DNA from: Saprospiraceae bacterium
GTDB taxonomy: Bacteria; Bacteroidota; Bacteroidia; Chitinophagales; Saprospiraceae
Assembly (NCBI GenBank): GCA_020631355.1
Contig: JAHDHL010000001.1
Span: 297,616 to 361,615 of the forward strand
DNA length: 64,000 nt
Direction of reading: 5' to 3'
Every line of letters begins with the position of its first letter. Positions within the stretch are counted from its first letter, which is position 1. Shown piece by piece: positions 1-9,900 of this stretch. The translations under genes and the position numbers were made by a program. The notes under the pieces are model-generated. The model saw only the letters and a program-made list of their open reading frames with translations, made no database searches and had not been told where the DNA came from.

Positions 1-33
1 TCCGGGCATGAATAAAGTTTCAAGATACAACAA

Positions 34-70
34 ATATCCCTTCAGATGCCATTAACATCTGAAGGGATAT
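34..70 (-). terminator. Terminator hairpin after the alpha/beta hydrolase
   Basis: Perfect 15-bp inverted repeat (34-48 with 56-70) around a 7-nt loop, just past the stop of the leftward hydrolase gene. Read leftward it is followed by a modestly T-rich stretch, so it most likely ends that transcript. Confidence 0.7.
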
Positions 71-100
71 GATTGAATTAACAGTAATTTAAAAGTGGGG

Positions 101-874
101 TTATGCCTCTACTTTCAAACCCTTTAGGAATCTTTCTAGGATATCATTAAAGACCTCGGGTTTTTCCATCATCGGTGCGTGCCCGCATTCATCTACCCAA
201 TGCAGTTCCGAATGTTTGATTAATTCATTGAAACGCTCTCCCACGATAGGAGGAGTAACCTTATCCTGCTTACCCCAAATCAATAGAGTAGGGGCTGTAA
301 TCTGATGTAACTTATCCCCTAGATTATGACGTACCGCAGACTTGGCTGTCTTCACTACCCTAATGGCCTTGTTCCGGTCACTAACGGTATCAAAAACCTC
401 ATCCACCAACTCCTTATTGGCGATATTCGGCGAATAGAAAACATCCTCTGTTTTCTTCTTGATATACTCATAACTCCCACGTTGTGGGAATCCCGTACCG
501 AAAGCACTTTCGAACAATCCCGAACTTCCTGTAAGCGTGATGGAATTGATTCTGTCCGGATTATCCAATGCATACAATAATGCGACATGGCCACCGAGTG
601 AATTACCTAGGACATTGACTTTCTCATATTCCTTGAATTCAACGAAATCCTTTACGTGTTCCACCAATGCGGAAACAGATACTTGCTTGATGGGTAAGTC
701 AAATATGGGTAGCAAAGGAACAACTACACGATATTCCTTTCCGAAATGTCCCAATATTCCTTGGAAATTACTCAACGCACCAAACAAGCCGTGAAGCAAC
801 ATAATTACCTCACCATCCTCTGGTCCGACTTCAACATACTTATACTTACCGTCCTCTTTCAAATTACTTTTCAT
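101..874 (-). CDS. Alpha/beta hydrolase
   Basis: A 257-residue alpha/beta-hydrolase fold enzyme, probably cytoplasmic because no signal peptide is visible. The oxyanion motif HGLFG lies near residue 28. The nucleophile elbow GNSLGG places Ser92, the acid is probably Asp204 in WGKQDKVTPP, and the base is His232 in ECGHAPMMEKPE, so the triad is complete. This arrangement is typical of the large MhpC/BioH-like group, in which substrate cannot be read from sequence. It is transcribed alone, leftward, with a candidate TACATTTG -7 element just upstream and a strong hairpin after its stop. The substrate is unknown. Confidence 0.9.
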   Translation of the reverse strand: MKSNLKEDGKYKYVEVGPEDGEVIMLLHGLFGALSNFQGILGHFGKEYRVVVPLLPIFDLPIKQVSVSALVEHVKDFVEFKEYEKVNVLGNSLGGHVALLYALDNPDRINSITLTGSSGLFESAFGTGFPQRGSYEYIKKKTEDVFYSPNIANKELVDEVFDTVSDRNKAIRVVKTAKSAVRHNLGDKLHQITAPTLLIWGKQDKVTPPIVGERFNELIKHSELHWVDECGHAPMMEKPEVFNDILERFLKGLKVEA

Positions 875-896
875 TGAAACAGATAAAATTTTAACG

Positions 897-904
897 CAAA
901 TGTA
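897..904 (-). promoter_or_regulatory. Candidate -7 promoter element for the hydrolase
   Basis: On the minus strand this reads TACATTTG, matching the Bacteroidota -7 consensus TAnnTTTG, 22 nt before the start codon. No clean TTG -33 element is present. The flanking 14-mer recurs upstream of phoH. Confidence 0.4.
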
Positions 905-999
905 CGATTTTTAGAATTTGCGCCATTACATAAATCATTTCTTTGTATGATTGTCCTTGTAAAATAGGGGTTAAAAGAGCAGTTACAAGATAAGTTCTG

Positions 1000-1815
1000 A
1001 TGGATTTATACCAAAAAGTAGAGGAAGCCTATCATTTTTTGCGAAATCAGCTGAAAGTGGTTCCGGAGTATGCAATTGTTGCAGGTACAGGTTTATCATC
1101 CCTGGCGGATGAGGTAAGTCATGCCACTGTGATTCCTTACAACTCCATTCCGCATTTCCCAAAACCTACCGTAGAGGGCCATGATGGCAGAATGGTTTTC
1201 GGAATTTTGGGTGGCAAGAATATAGTAGTACTCAAGGGGCGCTTTCATTATTATGAGGGTTATGATATGGATGAGGTTACATTCCACATCAGGGTTTTGA
1301 AAATGTTGGGGGTAGCGAAACTCATCATCACCAATGCCTCAGGTTCCTTGAATCCTAATATATATCCTGGGCATATCGTGTTCATCAAGGACCACATCAA
1401 CATGCAGCCTGCGCACCCCTTGAGAGGCTTGAATGATGCGAGATTAGGAAAAAGATTCCCGCCCATGGATCGGGTGTATGATTCATCCATGCTGGAAAAA
1501 GCATTGGCGATTGCCAAGTCAGAGACTTTTGAACATCACAAAGGAATCTATGTGGGTTTGCAGGGGCCCAGCCTTGAAACACCTGCCGAATATTCTTTTT
1601 ATGGTAGAATGGGAGGGGATGTAGTAGGAATGTCCACCGTTCCCGAAGTGATTGTTGCCGCACAGTGCGAACTACCTGTATTGTGCATTTCCTTATGTAC
1701 CAATAATCCCTTCGATGGAGAGGTTGCAACTTCGATAGAGGAAGTATTGGAAGTAGCCGAACAAGCCGGGAATAAAATCAAAAAGGTTATTTCCCGTTTT
1801 ATCCAAGAATACTAA
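1000..1815 (+). CDS. punA: Purine nucleoside phosphorylase, trimeric (class I)
   Basis: A 271-residue enzyme that phosphorolyses purine nucleosides (family substrates inosine and guanosine) to the free base and ribose-1-phosphate in purine salvage. Family landmarks are the phosphate-binding GTGLSSLADEV near residue 29, HFPKPTVEGHDG, the FHYYEGYDMDEVTFHIRV segment, TNASGSLNP, and the base-binding MSTVPEVIVA region. Its length fits the trimeric PNP family rather than hexameric DeoD. It is monocistronic; its stop overlaps the stop of the convergent lipoprotein gene by 4 nt. The symbol is assigned by family; substrate range is not tested. Confidence 0.93.
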   Translation: MDLYQKVEEAYHFLRNQLKVVPEYAIVAGTGLSSLADEVSHATVIPYNSIPHFPKPTVEGHDGRMVFGILGGKNIVVLKGRFHYYEGYDMDEVTFHIRVLKMLGVAKLIITNASGSLNPNIYPGHIVFIKDHINMQPAHPLRGLNDARLGKRFPPMDRVYDSSMLEKALAIAKSETFEHHKGIYVGLQGPSLETPAEYSFYGRMGGDVVGMSTVPEVIVAAQCELPVLCISLCTNNPFDGEVATSIEEVLEVAEQAGNKIKKVISRFIQEY

Positions 1816-2270
1816 TCCAAGGAAATAACTTTCAATTCTTCTATCATAGGTGGACCGTCAGGATCCATTCCCTCATCCTGAATTTCCCTTTTGATGATAA
1901 CATCCTTGTTTTCCTCGTCCCAAATGGCAAAATAATTACTTCCTCCACCAGCCCACCAAGTACTGGCGGTAGCTAATACATGCTCGAATTCGACCTCCGT
2001 AGCCAGCAATTCATCCAGTGATAGGCCCGGGGTGTTTTCCTTGGATACCTGATATTCCTTTCCATCTATCAGAACGGATACATCTATTTCATAAAAATCG
2101 AATTCCTCGCCATCCTTGATGACCTCATGTGAAAATGTAACATCCTCCGGTTTCATAATCCCTACACTGGCATCATCACTTCCCTTTTCCTTGGATACAT
2201 CATTAGATTGGCTTGTGCAGCCCATATAGCATAAACCAATCAACAAGAATAAGACTGTCTTTTTCATCAT
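1812..2270 (-). CDS. Hypothetical lipoprotein
   Basis: A 152-residue protein of unknown function. The N-terminus MMKKTVLFLLIGLCYMGCTS is a lipoprotein signal with a lipobox-like YMGC, so it is predicted to be exported and lipid-anchored. The remainder is acidic and contains a tryptophan/glycine-rich patch (STWWAGGGSNYF). Only 3 nt separate it from the stop of the upstream AlkD-like gene, so the two plus the preceding monooxygenase-like gene probably form one leftward unit. I do not recognise the family. Confidence 0.75.
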   Translation of the reverse strand: MMKKTVLFLLIGLCYMGCTSQSNDVSKEKGSDDASVGIMKPEDVTFSHEVIKDGEEFDFYEIDVSVLIDGKEYQVSKENTPGLSLDELLATEVEFEHVLATASTWWAGGGSNYFAIWDEENKDVIIKREIQDEGMDPDGPPMIEELKVISLD

Positions 2271-2273
2271 TTT

Positions 2274-2960
2274 TTATTTTCGGTTAATGTGTTTCAATGC
2301 CTCACGCTTTGACAAACCCGATAGCTGAGGATTATCATTTATAAATTGTATAATTCGTGCAGGATTATTTTTTGAATGTTCCCTTAAGACCCAACCTATA
2401 GCCTTTCGGATGAAAAACTCCTTGGATTCATCATGACGGAGTATATATTTTCTGAGTAATGCCCAATCTAAATGTTCCTTATACTTGAGTTGGAATAAAA
2501 TGGAGGTCCTTACGACCCAGAAGTCATCATCATTATTCCAATCATCCATCAACTCACCATAATCATCCCTATGGAATGTACGGACATAATGTGCAACCAA
2601 ATGGGAAGCTATAAAATCCACAGTATCCCACCAAGCCTGCTCCCTCGTCAAATATTCTAATAATATGATGGTGTCCTTATCCCAGACTTTGTATGTCCTC
2701 TTTAGGAATTCAATGGCACAATAATGGAATTCCCTCTGGGGTTTAGACCATAAATACCTTGCAACAGCATCGTATTCTGTCTTATGGTCCTTGACCAACT
2801 GCCTGATGTAGACTTGTGACAACACTTTTCTTTTTGAAGACATCAATCCGTAGAATTCAAACTGATGTTTCAAATATGCGGACATTTTCTCAGCCCTATC
2901 CTTATCCTGATGAGCCTCAAAATCAGATTGCATCCGAGCTATGACATCCTTATAACTCAT
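2274..2960 (-). CDS. DNA alkylation repair protein, AlkD-like
   Basis: A 228-residue all-helical protein resembling the AlkD family of HEAT-like-repeat DNA glycosylases, which remove alkylated bases such as 3-methyladenine and 7-methylguanine. Supporting features are the N-terminal MSSKRKVLSQVYIRQLV segment, the helical pairs through the middle (EFHYCAIEFL, TREQAWWDTVDFIASHLV), and the C-terminal FFIRKAIGWVLREHSKNNP motif typical of these proteins. Its start overlaps the end of the upstream monooxygenase-like gene by 11 nt, indicating translational coupling. Glycosylase activity is inferred from the family, not seen. Confidence 0.85.
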   Translation of the reverse strand: MSYKDVIARMQSDFEAHQDKDRAEKMSAYLKHQFEFYGLMSSKRKVLSQVYIRQLVKDHKTEYDAVARYLWSKPQREFHYCAIEFLKRTYKVWDKDTIILLEYLTREQAWWDTVDFIASHLVAHYVRTFHRDDYGELMDDWNNDDDFWVVRTSILFQLKYKEHLDWALLRKYILRHDESKEFFIRKAIGWVLREHSKNNPARIIQFINDNPQLSGLSKREALKHINRK

Positions 2961-3258
2961 CCCTCATGGCACCATTGATACATTCGGTAGACCATGCCTT
3001 GGGCTTATCCGCAAACATGGATTTGGTTTTCGCCCAAGTTTCTGCAAATAATTCAGAATGCCGATAAGCATTCAAGTCTTCTTCGGACTCCCAAAAACTA
3101 TAAGTAAAAAACACATTGGGCTTTTGGATATGTTGTAATAAGTCAACCGAATGGCAGCCTTTACTACTAACAATCTTTTCTTTCCTACTATGGAATAAGG
3201 CCTTGAACTCATCCACTTTATCATCCTGGAAAGTCAATTTCACAATTCTTCTAATCAT
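2950..3258 (-). CDS. Antibiotic biosynthesis monooxygenase-like (ABM) protein
   Basis: A 102-residue ferredoxin-like alpha+beta-barrel protein of the ABM / putative quinol monooxygenase family. Typical features are the opening beta strand IRRIVKLTFQ, the FKALFHSRKEKI helix, and the FFTYSFWESEEDLNAYRHSE segment, which matches the family pattern of W-E-S followed by a helix. Members are small cytosolic dimers acting on quinols or heme-like substrates; the substrate here is unknown. It is the first gene of a leftward unit with the AlkD-like gene and a lipoprotein. Confidence 0.8.
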   Translation of the reverse strand: MIRRIVKLTFQDDKVDEFKALFHSRKEKIVSSKGCHSVDLLQHIQKPNVFFTYSFWESEEDLNAYRHSELFAETWAKTKSMFADKPKAWSTECINGAMRDEL

Positions 3259-3323
3259 TATCCAAAGATACTTTTCTATCCCTTAAATCATGTTAAAAGA
3301 GGAACCTGTTTATCAGATAAAAT

Positions 3324-3331
3324 TACCTTTG
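3324..3331 (+). promoter_or_regulatory. Candidate -7 element for gdhA
   Basis: TACCTTTG matches the Bacteroidota -7 consensus TAnnTTTG, about 70 nt before the gdhA start. No clear TTG is found at the expected -33 distance. Confidence 0.35.
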
Positions 3332-3401
3332 CACTGCCTTAACGAAATGAATCCATTCCAAAGGAATGTGATTCCATTTTATAACTAAATATTACCAAAT
3401 T

Positions 3402-4763
3402 ATGCCAGTACAGAAACCTACATACATGGCATCCCCAGAGACATTCATGGAATACGTCAAACAACGTGATGCCCATCAACCTGAATTCCTACAGGCTGTT
3501 GAGGAAGTCGTACATTCTGTTTGGGAACTGATTCATGACCAACCCGAATACATTGATGCCAAAGTCCTAGAAAGAATGGTTGAACCGGAACGTGTCATCA
3601 TGTTCAGGGTGCCTTGGATTGATGATGAGGGAAATTTCCAAGTCAATAGAGGATTCAGGGTACAAATGAATTCAGCTATCGGCCCTTACAAGGGTGGACT
3701 TAGATTCCATCCTAGTGTCAATTTGGGTATTCTTAAATTCCTTGCTTTCGAACAAGTGTTCAAGAATTCGCTTACTACGCTTCCTATGGGTGGCGGAAAA
3801 GGAGGGTCCGATTTTAATCCGAAAGGCAAATCAGACAATGAAGTCATGCGATTTTGCCAAAGCTTCATGACGGAACTCAGTAAGCACATCGGTCCCAATT
3901 GGGATGTCCCTGCGGGTGACATCGGAGTAGGTGGTCGTGAAGTGGCTTACATGTTCGGTCAGTACAAGCGAATGAGGAATGAGTTCACAGGCGTCCTGAC
4001 CGGTAAGGGCTATACCTTCGGAGGGTCATTAATCAGGCCTGAAGCTACCGGATATGGTTGCGTTTATTTCATGGAAGAAATGCTGAAGACCAAAGGACAG
4101 GATTTCAAGGGTAAAACCTGTACGATTTCAGGCTCAGGAAATGTAGCCCAATATACTGCGGAAAGACTCATTCAAAAGGGAGCGAAAGTGGTCACCATGT
4201 CCGATTCCAAGGGATACATATATGATGAGGCTGGGATTGATGAAGAAAAATTGGCTTGGATCATGGACCTTAAGAACAATCGTAGGGGAAGAATCAAGGA
4301 ATATGCAGCTCATTTCGGATGTGAATACAAGGAAGGCGAACGTCCTTGGAATGTCAAGTGTGATCTGGCATTCCCATCTGCTACCCAAAACGAGTTGAAT
4401 GAGGAAGAAGCCAAAGCACTAGTTGCGAATGGATGTTTCGGGGTAGCTGAGGGAGCAAATATGCCATCTACTCCCGAAGCTGTGGAAATTTTCCTAGAAG
4501 CAAAGATTCTATATGCACCAGGAAAAGCTTCTAATGCAGGAGGAGTGGCTACATCAGGATTGGAAATGAGTCAGAATTCCCTACGTTTGCAATGGTCAAG
4601 GGAAGAAGTGGACCAACGTCTGAATCAAATCATGAAAGATATCCATGCTACTTGTGTCGAATATGGTAGTGATGGAAACGGATATGTTGATTATGTGAAA
4701 GGTGCGAATATCGGAGGATTCGTGAAAGTGGCTACGGCCATGATGCAACAGGGACTGGTGTAA
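3402..4763 (+). CDS. gdhA: NADP-type glutamate dehydrogenase
   Basis: A 453-residue enzyme interconverting 2-oxoglutarate plus ammonium and glutamate, the route of ammonium assimilation. The catalytic lysine region PMGGGKGGSDFNPKGKSD has Lys133 and the conserved aspartate is Asp173 in PAGDIGVGGREVAYM. The nucleotide-binding motif SGSGNVAQYTAERL begins the Rossmann domain near residue 243, and the C-terminal GKASNAGGVATSGLEMSQNS is diagnostic. Length and motifs fit the hexameric, mainly NADP-dependent class. It is monocistronic, with a strong hairpin terminator after the stop. Cofactor preference is inferred from family membership. Confidence 0.96.
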   Translation: MPVQKPTYMASPETFMEYVKQRDAHQPEFLQAVEEVVHSVWELIHDQPEYIDAKVLERMVEPERVIMFRVPWIDDEGNFQVNRGFRVQMNSAIGPYKGGLRFHPSVNLGILKFLAFEQVFKNSLTTLPMGGGKGGSDFNPKGKSDNEVMRFCQSFMTELSKHIGPNWDVPAGDIGVGGREVAYMFGQYKRMRNEFTGVLTGKGYTFGGSLIRPEATGYGCVYFMEEMLKTKGQDFKGKTCTISGSGNVAQYTAERLIQKGAKVVTMSDSKGYIYDEAGIDEEKLAWIMDLKNNRRGRIKEYAAHFGCEYKEGERPWNVKCDLAFPSATQNELNEEEAKALVANGCFGVAEGANMPSTPEAVEIFLEAKILYAPGKASNAGGVATSGLEMSQNSLRLQWSREEVDQRLNQIMKDIHATCVEYGSDGNGYVDYVKGANIGGFVKVATAMMQQGLV

Positions 4764-4800
4764 TCCCTCTCCTATCCACCATCATAATTATTCTAACTAA

Positions 4801-4832
4801 AATGCGCTTGAATCCGAGGATTCAAGCGCATT
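4801..4832. terminator. Bidirectional terminator between gdhA and phoH
   Basis: Near-perfect 15-bp inverted repeat (4801-4815 with 4818-4832). GTTTTA follows on the plus strand and a short A-run precedes it, giving a T-run on the minus strand. It lies between convergent gdhA and phoH and can serve both. Confidence 0.85.
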
Positions 4833-4855
4833 GTTTTATGATTCAAGCCTAAACG

Positions 4856-5875
4856 TTACTTAGCATCTTCCTTGGGAGCTTCCAATTGTTCGAGTGCCTT
4901 TTTCTTCTCAAGCTCTGCCTTACGGATGGCGTCTGCTTCATTGTAGGCAATGATGATTCGTTTCACTAATCTATGACGAACCACATCCTCTGGTGTAAGC
5001 CGGACAATCCCTATTCCATCCACGTTTTTCAGTACGTCCAAGGAACGCCTCAGCCCTGAAGTCACATTACGCGGAAGGTCAATCTGGGATAAGTCGCCAG
5101 TAATAACGCATTTCGCCGATGGCCCCAAACGGGTCAGGAACATCTTAATCTGTGTTACTGTACTATTCTGCGCTTCGTCCATGATAACAAAGGCATTATC
5201 CAAGGTCCTACCCCTCATGAATGCCAATGGAGCCACTTCGATTACCCTCGTGGAAATCAGATAATCCAGTTTTTCCGTTGGAATCATATCATCCAAAGCA
5301 TCATATAGGGGTCTTAGATAAGGGTCTACCTTTTCTTTCAGATCACCGGGTAAAAAACCAAGGTTCTCACCTGCTTCCACAGCAGGTCTCGTCATGATAA
5401 TCTTCTTGACTACCTTATTTTTCAAGGCACGGACTGCCAGTGCCACTGCAGTGTAGGTCTTACCAGTACCTGCAGGCCCTACGGCAAAGACGATATCATT
5501 CTCCTCACACATATCCACCAGTAATTTCTGGTTGTGTGTCCTAGCCTTTATGGGTTTTCCTCCCCGACCATATACAATAGTTCCCTTGGAACCCTTATTA
5601 CTAATCTTGGACTCGAACGGATTATCCCCTCTCACTAAATCCTTGACCGTCTGTACGGATAATTCGTCGAATTCCCTGAGCGTCCTGATCATCAGTTCAA
5701 TCATATCCTTTGTGCGTTGGGTATATTTTTTTTCACCCAACATCTTAATCTGACTGCCTCTAGCTACGATCTTGACTTCGGGGAATGCATCTCGGATGAG
5801 TTTAAGCTTCACGTTATTTTCGCCGAATAAATCGACCAAATCAACGCCCTCTAAGTTCAATACGATTTCGCTCAA
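4856..5875 (-). CDS. phoH: PhoH family ATPase
   Basis: A 339-residue PhoH-like protein, a P-loop ATPase family linked to RNA metabolism. An N-terminal region with a KH-like appearance precedes the Walker A motif GPAGTGKT at residues 133-140. The Walker B-like segment AFVIMDEAQNST lies near 228, and RPAVEAGENLGFLPGD is a family signature. The C-terminus is a charged helix rich in Lys and Glu. No ATG fits the family N-terminus, so the start is taken as TTG at 5875; the next methionine is residue 45, inside the conserved N-terminal region. No ybeY is adjacent. Confidence 0.92.
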   Translation of the reverse strand: MSEIVLNLEGVDLVDLFGENNVKLKLIRDAFPEVKIVARGSQIKMLGEKKYTQRTKDMIELMIRTLREFDELSVQTVKDLVRGDNPFESKISNKGSKGTIVYGRGGKPIKARTHNQKLLVDMCEENDIVFAVGPAGTGKTYTAVALAVRALKNKVVKKIIMTRPAVEAGENLGFLPGDLKEKVDPYLRPLYDALDDMIPTEKLDYLISTRVIEVAPLAFMRGRTLDNAFVIMDEAQNSTVTQIKMFLTRLGPSAKCVITGDLSQIDLPRNVTSGLRRSLDVLKNVDGIGIVRLTPEDVVRHRLVKRIIIAYNEADAIRKAELEKKKALEQLEAPKEDAK

Positions 5876-6197
5876 TATTGTTGATTTAATTGAATGGGCC
5901 TAGAACAAGGCTCATTACAAGATGAACAAATGAAATACAATGAATCGAATGGCCTTTGAAGTAGTTTATGGGCAAGAAGGAAAAGCCCATCGCTTGTCTA
6001 GAAGCAAAGACATTTACCATTCGATGATTAAAATTTAATATTTTTGTAGTTTGTCACCATATTGTGTAACAATGATACAACGTTGGGACTTTTAGGCGTC
6101 CCATAATTAAGTATCTCATTCCAAATGTACGATTTAAAAGCACCAAAGTAAATGTTCATACATTTTTTTTAGTGCTAATGCCAATTGAATAATATTC
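5876..6197. other. Intergenic region between divergent phoH and SAM hydrolase genes
   Basis: 322 nt without a convincing gene. It holds two short hairpins: ATGGGC/GCCCAT at 5968-5990 and TGGGAC/GTCCCA at 6084-6103. A minus-strand TACATTTG at 6122-6129 could drive phoH, which would give a long leader of about 240 nt. A T-run lies near 6163-6170. No known riboswitch fold was recognised. Confidence 0.5.
6122..6129 (-). promoter_or_regulatory. Candidate -7 element, leftward (phoH)
   Basis: The minus strand reads TACATTTG within a 14-mer (CAAATGTACGATTT on the plus strand) also found upstream of the hydrolase at 897-910. If used, the phoH leader would be about 240 nt. Confidence 0.35.
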
Positions 6198-6965
6198 ATG
6201 CATATTGTCACCCTCATCACGGATTTTGGTCTCGAAGACCACTATGCAGGACTCATAAAGGGCTCCCTTTTAAGGTATCACGCTGCATTGAATATTGTGG
6301 ACATCACCCATAACGTAAAGAATTTCGATATAGTTCATGCCGCATTCATTTTGAAGAATACCTATGCCGAATTTCCTGTAGGAACCATACACCTTATGAG
6401 TGTGATGAATTACCACGAAAAACAATCACAATTCATTGCTTTCGAACGGGATGGACATTTTTTTGTCGGGCCTGACAATGGTATTTTCTCCCTGGCCTTT
6501 GAGGATGATTTGGAAGATGTAAGAAAATTGGATAACCAACATAATGGTGTCTTTTCATTTAAGGAGACCCTTGGAAAAGCTGTGGAACATCTGGCTTCGG
6601 GAAAGGCCTTGGATCAAATGGGCGAGCCCGCAGATAGGGTTGAACGCAGAATCAGTCTACAACCTGTCATCAGTAATGGTCAATTGAGTGGTTCGGTCAT
6701 TCATATTGACAATTATGGCAATGTGATTCTAAATATTGACCGTTTATTGTTCAATCAAATTTGCGGAGGCAGGGATTTTTCCATTTATTTCAAACGGAAT
6801 GAGCCCATTACCCAAATCAGTAAATGTTATTCGGATGTGCCTGTTGGCGAATTGCTATGCTTATTCAATTCGGCCAATCATTTGGAGATAGCCCTGAATA
6901 TGGACAGAGCTGCTGAGAAATACGGCTTGAAAGTCGATGACACCATCATTATAAAGCTCAACTAG
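6198..6965 (+). CDS. SAM hydroxide adenosyltransferase (SAM hydrolase, DUF62)
   Basis: A 255-residue member of the family that hydrolyses S-adenosylmethionine to adenosine and methionine (homologous to SAM halogenases). Landmarks are the opening VTLITDFGLEDHYAGLIKG, with the substrate-binding aspartates, the central FVGPDNGIFSL motif, and the C-terminal domain IHIDNYGNVILNI. The length is close to the family norm. The gene stands alone on the plus strand after a long intergenic region and ends in a 4-nt overlap with the stop of the convergent oxoprolinase gene. Confidence 0.88.
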   Translation: MHIVTLITDFGLEDHYAGLIKGSLLRYHAALNIVDITHNVKNFDIVHAAFILKNTYAEFPVGTIHLMSVMNYHEKQSQFIAFERDGHFFVGPDNGIFSLAFEDDLEDVRKLDNQHNGVFSFKETLGKAVEHLASGKALDQMGEPADRVERRISLQPVISNGQLSGSVIHIDNYGNVILNIDRLLFNQICGGRDFSIYFKRNEPITQISKCYSDVPVGELLCLFNSANHLEIALNMDRAAEKYGLKVDDTIIIKLN

Positions 6966-9900
6966 GAGGATGTGCCAAAACCACCACCACCGGGTGTTTC
7001 GATTATGATTCTATCACCTTGTTTGACACTAACCTCATCAATGTGTTCCAGTTCCCGGATTGTGCCATCTTTCATCCGCAATATTTGTCGCCCTACTTTC
7101 CCATCCTTTCCTCCAGAAAGTCCATAAGGAGCTTGTTTTCTGTGTTGGCTCAGAATAGTCATTTCCATTTCTTCCAAAAACTCCACTTCCCTGATAATAC
7201 CATCCCCTCCCCGGAATTCCCCATCTCCTCCCGAATGCTTTCTGATACCAAATTGCCATAATCGAACAGGGTATCTGAATTCCATTTCTTCCGGGTCCGT
7301 AATTTTGGTATTTGTCATATGTTGGTGGACTGCCGAACGGCCGTTGAATCCATTTCCTGCTCCTGTTCCACCTCCGATGGTTTCGTAGTATCCGAATGAG
7401 TCATTACCAAACAAGAAATTATTCATAGTACCTTGGGAACAAGCTGCCAGGCCGAAAGCCTTTATCAAGGTATCTGTCAATCTTTGGCTCACTTCAGTAT
7501 TCCCTCCTACCACAGCCGGACATTCGTGGGCTTCGTTTGAAAAATGTGGGGAAAGGAAAGAATTATCGGGCAATCTGATTTCCACACATTGCATTAATCC
7601 CTCATTCAGAGGAATCCTATCATCATTACAAAGCAATCTCAATACATAAACCACCACACTATTCACAATAGCAGGATTCGCATTCAGATTTCGGGGATGG
7701 ACAGGTGATGCCCCCTCAAAATCAAATACAACACGGCCCTTATTGACATGAATGGCAACCTGAATCTTATGGTTTCCATCCATATATTCCTTGGCCTCTA
7801 ATACTTGTCCCTCATATTGTAACAACACCTTATCCAGTGTTCTTTGCGAAACATCCAGTAGCAACTGCATGTAGTAGTGCACCTTTCCCAAACCAAATTT
7901 CCTCACCATTCCCCTAAGGTCCTCCGCACCTACTTTCAAGGAAGCCAATGCAGCTCTTATATCCGCCAAATTTTCCTTTAGGGAACGTGTAGGATAAGAT
8001 GCATCTGTAAGGATTTTTTCTATGGTCAACCAGTTCATCCTGCCAGACTTGGCTAAATAAGTGGGAGGTATGACTACCCCCTCCTCAACCAAGGAGGTAG
8101 CATCAGGAGGCATGGACCCAGGACGTTTCCCTCCTATTTCAGCATGGTGCGCCCTATTGATCAAGTAGCCAATTAATTGACCATCATCATCAAATGCCCC
8201 TGATATCAATGTAATGTCCGGTAAATGTGAACCTCCATACTTCGGATGGTTGGTTATGATTACATCACCCTTGTCCAAAGGAAATTCTTCTAGGATAAGT
8301 CTTGCACATACACCCAAACTACCAAGATGGACTGGTATATGAGGAGCATTAGCTAATAGTTGAGCATTGGGATTCAGTATGGCACATGAAAAATCCAGTC
8401 GTTCCTTGATATTCACCGAAAAGGATGTTCTTTGTAACTGCAGCCCTGTCTTGTCGGCAATAGCCATGAAACGATTGGTAAACAGTTCTAATTCTATGGT
8501 TTCGTTGGTAATCGTTTCTTGGGTGGAACTATGTGTTTTTCGCAACAGAACATCCTTATTCTCTTGTATGATTAATTCCCAATTTTCAGGAATATGAACC
8601 GTACACAGTTGGTTATATAAAACTGCATTTCCACGAAGTATTTGTGCCGGCATCAAATCATCCCAAAGGAATAGATTACCATCAATGACATTTTCTTTAT
8701 CCCTAACCGCCCAATCCATCGAATTTATCTGGTTCGTGGATGTGGCGCCAATGACCTTTACACTTTCTATCTCTATAGTGGATTGTTGAGGATAATATCC
8801 GAATAGATTCGAATAAGCGGATTGAAAATCCGCTTTCAAATTTTCTGAAAACTCCACCTCTAAGGTATTGGACTGCCCCAGTAATCGCAGATAAACCAAT
8901 CTATTTTTTATGGTTATCTGTTGTTCGTCATATCCGTCTTTCTTGAATGTGTCCTTAATCTCGTCTTCCAGTTCCTTTACCAAATTCCGAATGGGAACCA
9001 TTCCATTCCATTCTTCCAGCACTTGGCTCGAACACCATTTTTCCACTTCTGCGTTATGGATACCCTTTGCACTTAATATACCTGCATCATAGGGTATGAG
9101 TACTTCTGGAATTTCCAGTATATCCGCAATTCCACAAATGTGCATTCCTCCTGCACCACCAAAAGCCATTAGGGTATATTCCTTGGGGTCAAAACCTTTG
9201 GATACTGAAATCTTCCGAATGGCAGATGCCATTTTCTCATTGGCTATTTTCTCAAAACCCAGCAAGACCTCATTCCTTGTCAATTTTTCCGTAGTGGATT
9301 CCAGGATTTGATGAATAATATGATCCAGTCGAGTTTGGGCAGCTTCTTCATCTATTGGGATATTGAATGCATTCTTATGCATCTTACCCAATAACAGATT
9401 CACATCCGTAATCGTCAATGGCCCTCCTGCACCATAACAAGCAGGTCCAGGATGAGCTCCTGCACTCTCTGGGCCCACATTCAATTTGAATCCGTCAAAA
9501 TAACATATGGAGCCTCCCCCTGCAGCTACCGTCTCTATATCCACAGTAGGAACCGCTACTTCCTGCAAGCCTATCTTGGTTGAATAGGCATAGTCAAAAC
9601 CATTATCGAACCTGGCACAATCCGTACTGGTTCCACCCATATCCAGGGTGATGACTTTTTCCACACCAAACTGTTGGGCTACTTGGTAAGCACCTAATAC
9701 CCCGCCTGCCGGACCGCTAAGCAAACCGTCCTTAGGGTGAAAATCCTTAACCTCAGTCAATCCTCCGGAACTACTCATCACCTTAAGTTCCGGAATATGA
9801 GTCTTGATTTGGGACAGGTAAGCATCCATGATAGGATGTAAATAAGCATTTACCAAAGTAGTCCTCATTCTGGGTAATAAATGTATCCCCGCATACAAGA

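Noticed and set aside
6062-6110. SAM riboswitch before the SAM hydrolase
   Set aside because: Only short isolated hairpins are present; no recognised SAM aptamer arrangement is visible.
7019-7261. Frames antisense to the oxoprolinase gene
   Set aside because: They are shadows of a strongly conserved coding sequence on the other strand with no family resemblance.
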